In this document: positions 60,543 through 64,000 of the stretch, one piece after another
Layout of the letters: every line of letters begins with the position of its first letter
How positions within the stretch are numbered: position 1 is the stretch's first letter
NCBI RefSeq assembly: GCF_000429525.1
Contig: NZ_AUCA01000001.1
Location: 1-64,000, forward strand
Length of the DNA: 64,000 nt
Source of the DNA: Alicyclobacillus contaminans DSM 17975
GTDB lineage: Bacteria; Bacillota; Bacilli; Alicyclobacillales; Alicyclobacillaceae
Direction of reading: 5' to 3'
Made by a program: the position numbers and the translations under genes
The notes under the pieces: model-generated
Told to the model about the DNA's origin: nothing
Database searches by the model: none
What the model saw: the letters and a program-made list of their open reading frames with translations, nothing else

Positions 60543-61832
60543 GTGAAACCGCGCGGAAGAGTGCGTTGGGGGATTGCGCTCATCCTCTTTATTGGCATTG
60601 TGATCAACTACCTTGACCGTACGAACATGTCGATTGCGACCAAGCCGTTGTCTCAGGAATATCACCTGACCTCCGGCCAAATGGGTATTGTTCTTTCGTC
60701 ATTCGCCTGGTCGTATGCACTGTTGCAGATTCCCATTGGCGTCCTGCTCGACAAAATCGGCATCAAATGGCTGATGCGCGTGGGGTCCATCATCTGGGGA
60801 TGCGCGACCATCATGACGGCCGTGGTCAGCGGACTGGGCCTCGTCATTCTCTCGAGAATTCTGCTTGGGGCGGCGGAGGCGCCCGCGTTCCCCAGTGCAT
60901 CCAAGGCCACCGGTTACTGGTTTCCGCTGCAAGAGCGGGGCGTGGCCAGTTCCACCTTCGACGCGGCCGCGAAGTTCTCCAATGTGATTGGCGCGCCGAT
61001 TGTGGCATGGGCCGTCACCCAGTGGGGCTGGCGCGGCGGATTCTGGATGACCGGGATTTTGACCCTGCTGTTTTCCGTGATTTATTGGATCTGGTATCGT
61101 GACCCGAAGGAGCACCCGCGGTTGACCGAAGAGGAGCGCGCCTACATCGAGGCGGGCGGCGCGCAGGAAGAGGGAGAAGCAGCCGGCGGGACCCTGGCGA
61201 CCTTGTTGTACCTGCTCACCACCCGCAAAGTGTGGGGGTTGACCATCGGGTTCGCTGCGTACGGGTATTCGTTCTACCTGTTCCTCACGTGGCTGCCGGG
61301 CTACCTGGAAAAGCAGATGCACATGAGCATTTTGAAGAGCGGATTCTACACCATGATCCCTTGGCTCGTGGCCACGTTGACCGATTTTCTCATCGGCGGC
61401 ATGCTGGTGGATGCACTCATTCGGAAAGGATACAACCCCTCCAAGGTGCGGAAGACCCTGTTGGTGATTGGCATGCTGCTCGGTCTGGCGGTCGGCGGCG
61501 CCGCGTTCACGAGCAATCCGAATGTGGCGATTGTGTTCATTTCCATTGCGCTCGGGGGACTGGCGTTTTCGGCGCCCATCGGCTGGAGCATTCCGGCTCT
61601 GATTGCCCCGAAAGGCGCGGTGGGCACCGTCGGCAGCATCATGAACTTCTCGAACAATATCATGGGCATCGCGGCCCCCATTGTCACCGGGTATATTGTG
61701 GGGGGGACCGGATCGTTTGCGGTAGGATTTCTGGTGGCTGCCATTGTGTTGGTGGTGGGGATTCTGTCGTACCTGTTCCTGCTCGGTCCCATCGAACAGA
61801 TGCATTCGCCGTTTGAGTCGACGAACGCCTGA
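60543..61832 (+). CDS. MFS transporter, anion:cation symporter type (sugar acid uptake)
   Basis: About 429 residues, 12 helices. The start RWGIALILFIGIVINYLDRTNMSIA is typical of the ACS subfamily (glucarate, galactonate, tartrate, phthalate), as are SFAWSYALLQIPIGVLLDKIG, RILLGAAEAPAFPSASKA and WFPLQERGVASS. It probably imports gluconate or another aldonic acid by proton symport, as judged from the gluconokinase gene downstream. The GTG at 60543 has AAGGAGGGG upstream. Controlled by the LacI operator at 60441. Confidence 0.86.
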   Translation: MKPRGRVRWGIALILFIGIVINYLDRTNMSIATKPLSQEYHLTSGQMGIVLSSFAWSYALLQIPIGVLLDKIGIKWLMRVGSIIWGCATIMTAVVSGLGLVILSRILLGAAEAPAFPSASKATGYWFPLQERGVASSTFDAAAKFSNVIGAPIVAWAVTQWGWRGGFWMTGILTLLFSVIYWIWYRDPKEHPRLTEEERAYIEAGGAQEEGEAAGGTLATLLYLLTTRKVWGLTIGFAAYGYSFYLFLTWLPGYLEKQMHMSILKSGFYTMIPWLVATLTDFLIGGMLVDALIRKGYNPSKVRKTLLVIGMLLGLAVGGAAFTSNPNVAIVFISIALGGLAFSAPIGWSIPALIAPKGAVGTVGSIMNFSNNIMGIAAPIVTGYIVGGTGSFAVGFLVAAIVLVVGILSYLFLLGPIEQMHSPFESTNA

Positions 61833-61965
61833 CGGCGCATAGAGCGAGCGGTGCGAAGATTTTGCGCCGGTTGAAGACAACATACCAACCATTCGCGGGA
61901 GGTACGGGCGGCAGGGGTGCCGTGACCGTACCTTTCCGCGTGTGCGAGTGAGGAGACATGGAGAG

Positions 61966-63465
61966 ATGACGCGGACATGCACCCTGGGAGTGGACATTGG
62001 AACAACATCGGTCAAGGTGGTGGCCTTTGCACCGTCGGGGGAGGAACTGGCCCGCGCCAGCGCTCGCTTGACCATGGTGCAGTCGCAGCCTGGATGGGCG
62101 GAGCAAGACCCGGATGCGGTGTACGCGGCCGTGGAACAGGCTTTGCTTCGCGTGGACGCGGCGCTGCAGGTGGGCGGCTGGCAGGTGGGCCAAGTCGGAT
62201 TCAGTGCGGCAATGCACAGCCTGCTCGCCGTCGATGCGAACCATCGACCGCTGACACCGGCCATCACCTGGATGGACACGCGCGCGGCCCGGCAGGCGGA
62301 CGCCCTCTGGCGAAGTCCACAGGGCTCCGCGTTGTACGCCGCGACCGGCACGCCGGTGCATCCGATGACGCCTTTGGTCAAGTTGATGTGGTGGTCGGAA
62401 CAACGGTCGACGGAACGACCTGCGGCGGCGAAGTGGGTATCTCTCAAAGAGTATGTGTGGTTTCGCTGGTTCGGCGTGTGGGAGGTTGACGCCTCCATGG
62501 CCAGCGCGACGGGGCTGTACGACCTAATGCGGGGAAGCTGGCTGGATGCGGCGTTGGAGACGGCGGGGATTCGGGAAGATCAATTGTCCGCGCTGGTTCC
62601 AACGACCCACTGCCGCGTGGGCCTGACTGCGCCGGGCCTGCAGACGGCGAGAAGTCTGGCGAATGCGGTGTTCAACATCGGCGCTTCCGACGGTGTGCTG
62701 GCCAATCTCGGCGTGGGCGCGGCGTCAGCCGGAGATTTGGTGCTGACCATCGGCACCAGTTGCGCGGTGCGAGCCACCACAGAACATCCGGCGACGGACG
62801 CGGCGACGCGACTGTTTTGCTACGTGCTCGACGACCGTCGGTTCGTGGTCGGCGGGCCGAGCAACAGCGGGGGTGTGGTGGTGGATTGGCTGTGCAGGCA
62901 GGTGCTCGGTGTGCCTCCGGAGTCGGAGGCGTTTGAACAGATGCTGGCGGAAGCCGCCGCTGTAGAAACGGATGATCTGCTGGTGTTGCCGTATCTGACC
63001 GGAGAACGAGCGCCGCTGTGGAATCCGGAAGCCGCCGCCCACGTTCTCGGACTGCGTCCCAGGCACACCCGGGCGCATTTGTTCCGCGCCGCTGTGGAGG
63101 GAATTCTCTTCAACGCCGCGTGGATCTCTTCCGCGGTGCAGGCGTTGACCGGGCCGGCGCGGCGGGTGCTGACCTCCGGAAAGCTGCTGGATGTGCCCTG
63201 GATTCGCCAGCTGGCCGCAGATATCTTTGGGCTGCCCGCCGTGGCCACAACCAGTGCCGACGCATCCGTGGTGGGGGCGGCACTGCTGGCGGAGATGGCC
63301 GCTCTCGGCAGCGATGGACAGTCGTCATCCGCGCAACCGGATCGATTCCATCCCACGAACGCCGCGGTTCAAACGGCCCCCAACGCCACCCAACATACAC
63401 GGTATCTCCGCAAGGCTGCGTCGTTCCGCCAGGCGGTTCATCAACTCGGGCTCACGCACCGCTGA
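61966..63465 (+). CDS. gntK: Gluconokinase (FGGY family)
   Basis: About 499 residues. It has GVDIGTTSVKVVAF, GWAEQDPDAVYAAV, AMHSLLAVD and PAITWMDTRAA, GTPVHPMTPL, WVSLKEYVWF, SMASATGLYD, LTIGTSCAVR, and LPYLTGERAPLWN. These blocks are shared with Bacillus GntK. It phosphorylates gluconate to 6-phosphogluconate. The ATG at 61966 follows GGAGAC...GGAGAG. It lies 133 bases after the transporter and overlaps the end of the LacI gene by 14 bases (convergent). Confidence 0.87.
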   Translation: MTRTCTLGVDIGTTSVKVVAFAPSGEELARASARLTMVQSQPGWAEQDPDAVYAAVEQALLRVDAALQVGGWQVGQVGFSAAMHSLLAVDANHRPLTPAITWMDTRAARQADALWRSPQGSALYAATGTPVHPMTPLVKLMWWSEQRSTERPAAAKWVSLKEYVWFRWFGVWEVDASMASATGLYDLMRGSWLDAALETAGIREDQLSALVPTTHCRVGLTAPGLQTARSLANAVFNIGASDGVLANLGVGAASAGDLVLTIGTSCAVRATTEHPATDAATRLFCYVLDDRRFVVGGPSNSGGVVVDWLCRQVLGVPPESEAFEQMLAEAAAVETDDLLVLPYLTGERAPLWNPEAAAHVLGLRPRHTRAHLFRAAVEGILFNAAWISSAVQALTGPARRVLTSGKLLDVPWIRQLAADIFGLPAVATTSADASVVGAALLAEMAALGSDGQSSSAQPDRFHPTNAAVQTAPNATQHTRYLRKAASFRQAVHQLGLTHR

Positions 63466-64000
63466 CGACGTTGCGCTCGGTCGATCCGCCCGGTATCAGC
63501 TGCGACGGCAGAACCACGCGCTTTTCCCGGAGACTTCTGGTGTCCGATTTCTTGCGGAGCAGCTTGAGGAGAGTCTCCGCCGCCGACTGGCCGATTTGCT
63601 CCGTCGGCTGGCGAACGCAGGTGAGCGGCGGCGTCGCCACCTGGGCCCAGTCCGGTTGATCGAAGGTGGCGATGCCGAGTTCGTCCGGCACCGACAGCGG
63701 CAGGGATCGCAGCCGAGGGTACAGTTCGAGCATAATCAGGCCGTTGGCTGTGTAGACGGCGAGCGGCTGCTGTGCACGGGCGGAGAGGATCTCATCCACC
63801 ACGCCGCGGAGACTGTCGGGATTGGCTTTGTCCATCCAAACCACCCACGGCGTGCGGTGAGCGGCCACGCAGGCGGCCTCGTAACCGCGCAGGCGATCAA
63901 TGCGCGTACTGACCTGCCGCAGGGTTTCGGTGACGTACAACACGCGCGTGTACCCTGCTGCAAACAGATGGCGGGTCAGTTGTTCCGATGCCTCGGCATT
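63452..64000 (-). CDS. LacI-family regulator, C-terminal part (cut by window edge)
   Basis: At least 182 residues of the effector-binding domain of a LacI-type repressor: EASEQLTRHLFAAGYTRVLYV, then RLRGYEAA, and the C-terminal LGIATFDQPDWAQVATPPLTCVRQPTEQIGQSAAETLLKLL. The DNA-binding N-terminus lies beyond base 64000. It probably represses the operon at 60543 via the palindrome at 60441, with gluconate or 6-phosphogluconate as inducer (inferred from neighbours). Confidence 0.85.
   Translation of the reverse strand, partial: NAEASEQLTRHLFAAGYTRVLYVTETLRQVSTRIDRLRGYEAACVAAHRTPWVVWMDKANPDSLRGVVDEILSARAQQPLAVYTANGLIMLELYPRLRSLPLSVPDELGIATFDQPDWAQVATPPLTCVRQPTEQIGQSAAETLLKLLRKKSDTRSLREKRVVLPSQLIPGGSTERNVVSGA

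Noticed and set aside
60699-62498. Minus-strand open frame of 599 codons opposite the MFS and gntK genes
   Set aside because: Low-complexity shadow translation; both plus-strand genes are clear family members.

Overview
The window looks like chromosomal DNA of a moderately GC-rich Gram-positive Bacillota, most like the Alicyclobacillaceae/Paenibacillus side of the Bacilli. This is inferred from strong AGGAGG-type ribosome binding sites, frequent GTG/TTG starts, Firmicutes-type regulators and riboswitches, a KimA potassium importer, PurR-like boxes and lipoprotein/signal-peptidase genes. I saw no rRNA, tRNA, CRISPR array, intact insertion sequence or phage.

Layout. 1-5.2 kb: polysaccharide deacetylase, a KimA-type K+ importer, a shrunken membrane-protein gene and a CurA-type reductase. 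5.2-7 kb: a c-di-GMP-I riboswitch with its own terminator, followed by an EAL phosphodiesterase gene that carries a 16-G tract near its start and a duplicated start region. 7-14.4 kb: colliding remnants of a chemotaxis receptor and a glycosidase, HxlR/DoxX, an extradiol dioxygenase, acyl-CoA dehydrogenase, a livM remnant, and an ester hydrolase followed by 3-hydroxybutyrate dehydrogenase. 14.6-16.6 kb: an EamA permease and a TIM-barrel glycosidase-like protein. 17-26.4 kb: a polyamine module (aldehyde dehydrogenase, permease, sigma-54 activator, agmatinase, putrescine aminotransferase, second permease) with two sigma-54 promoters and a shared upstream half-site pattern. 27-33 kb: MarR/MFS efflux operon, FAH-family hydrolase, two-component system. 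33.5-38 kb: hypothetical genes, a glycolate-oxidase-type flavoenzyme, and an NYN-domain protein behind a hairpin-rich leader. 38.4-48.3 kb: secreted envelope proteins, interrupted by an FMN riboswitch in front of a DMT-transporter stub joined to a LysE exporter, and a second MarR/MFS operon. 48.5-54.2 kb: signal peptidase I, two glycosyltransferases, ManC and a GGDEF cyclase. 54.3-60.3 kb: TRIC-like channel, EEP hydrolase, BMP lipoprotein with PurR-like boxes, NUDIX hydrolase, kinase-like protein, glyoxalase-like protein, uridine kinase. 60.4-64 kb: a gluconate-type cluster (MFS, GntK, LacI regulator cut by the window edge) with a clear LacI operator.

The most unusual locus is 5.6-6.9 kb. A c-di-GMP sensor RNA leads into a c-di-GMP-degrading enzyme whose reading frame passes through G16. 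Two near-duplicate starts, each with its own ribosome binding site, enter the tract in different frames. With 16 G the downstream start makes the full enzyme; with 15 or 18 G the upstream start would; with 14 or 17 neither would. The same window holds a GGDEF cyclase (53.2 kb) and genes for envelope polysaccharide, which are common outputs of c-di-GMP control.
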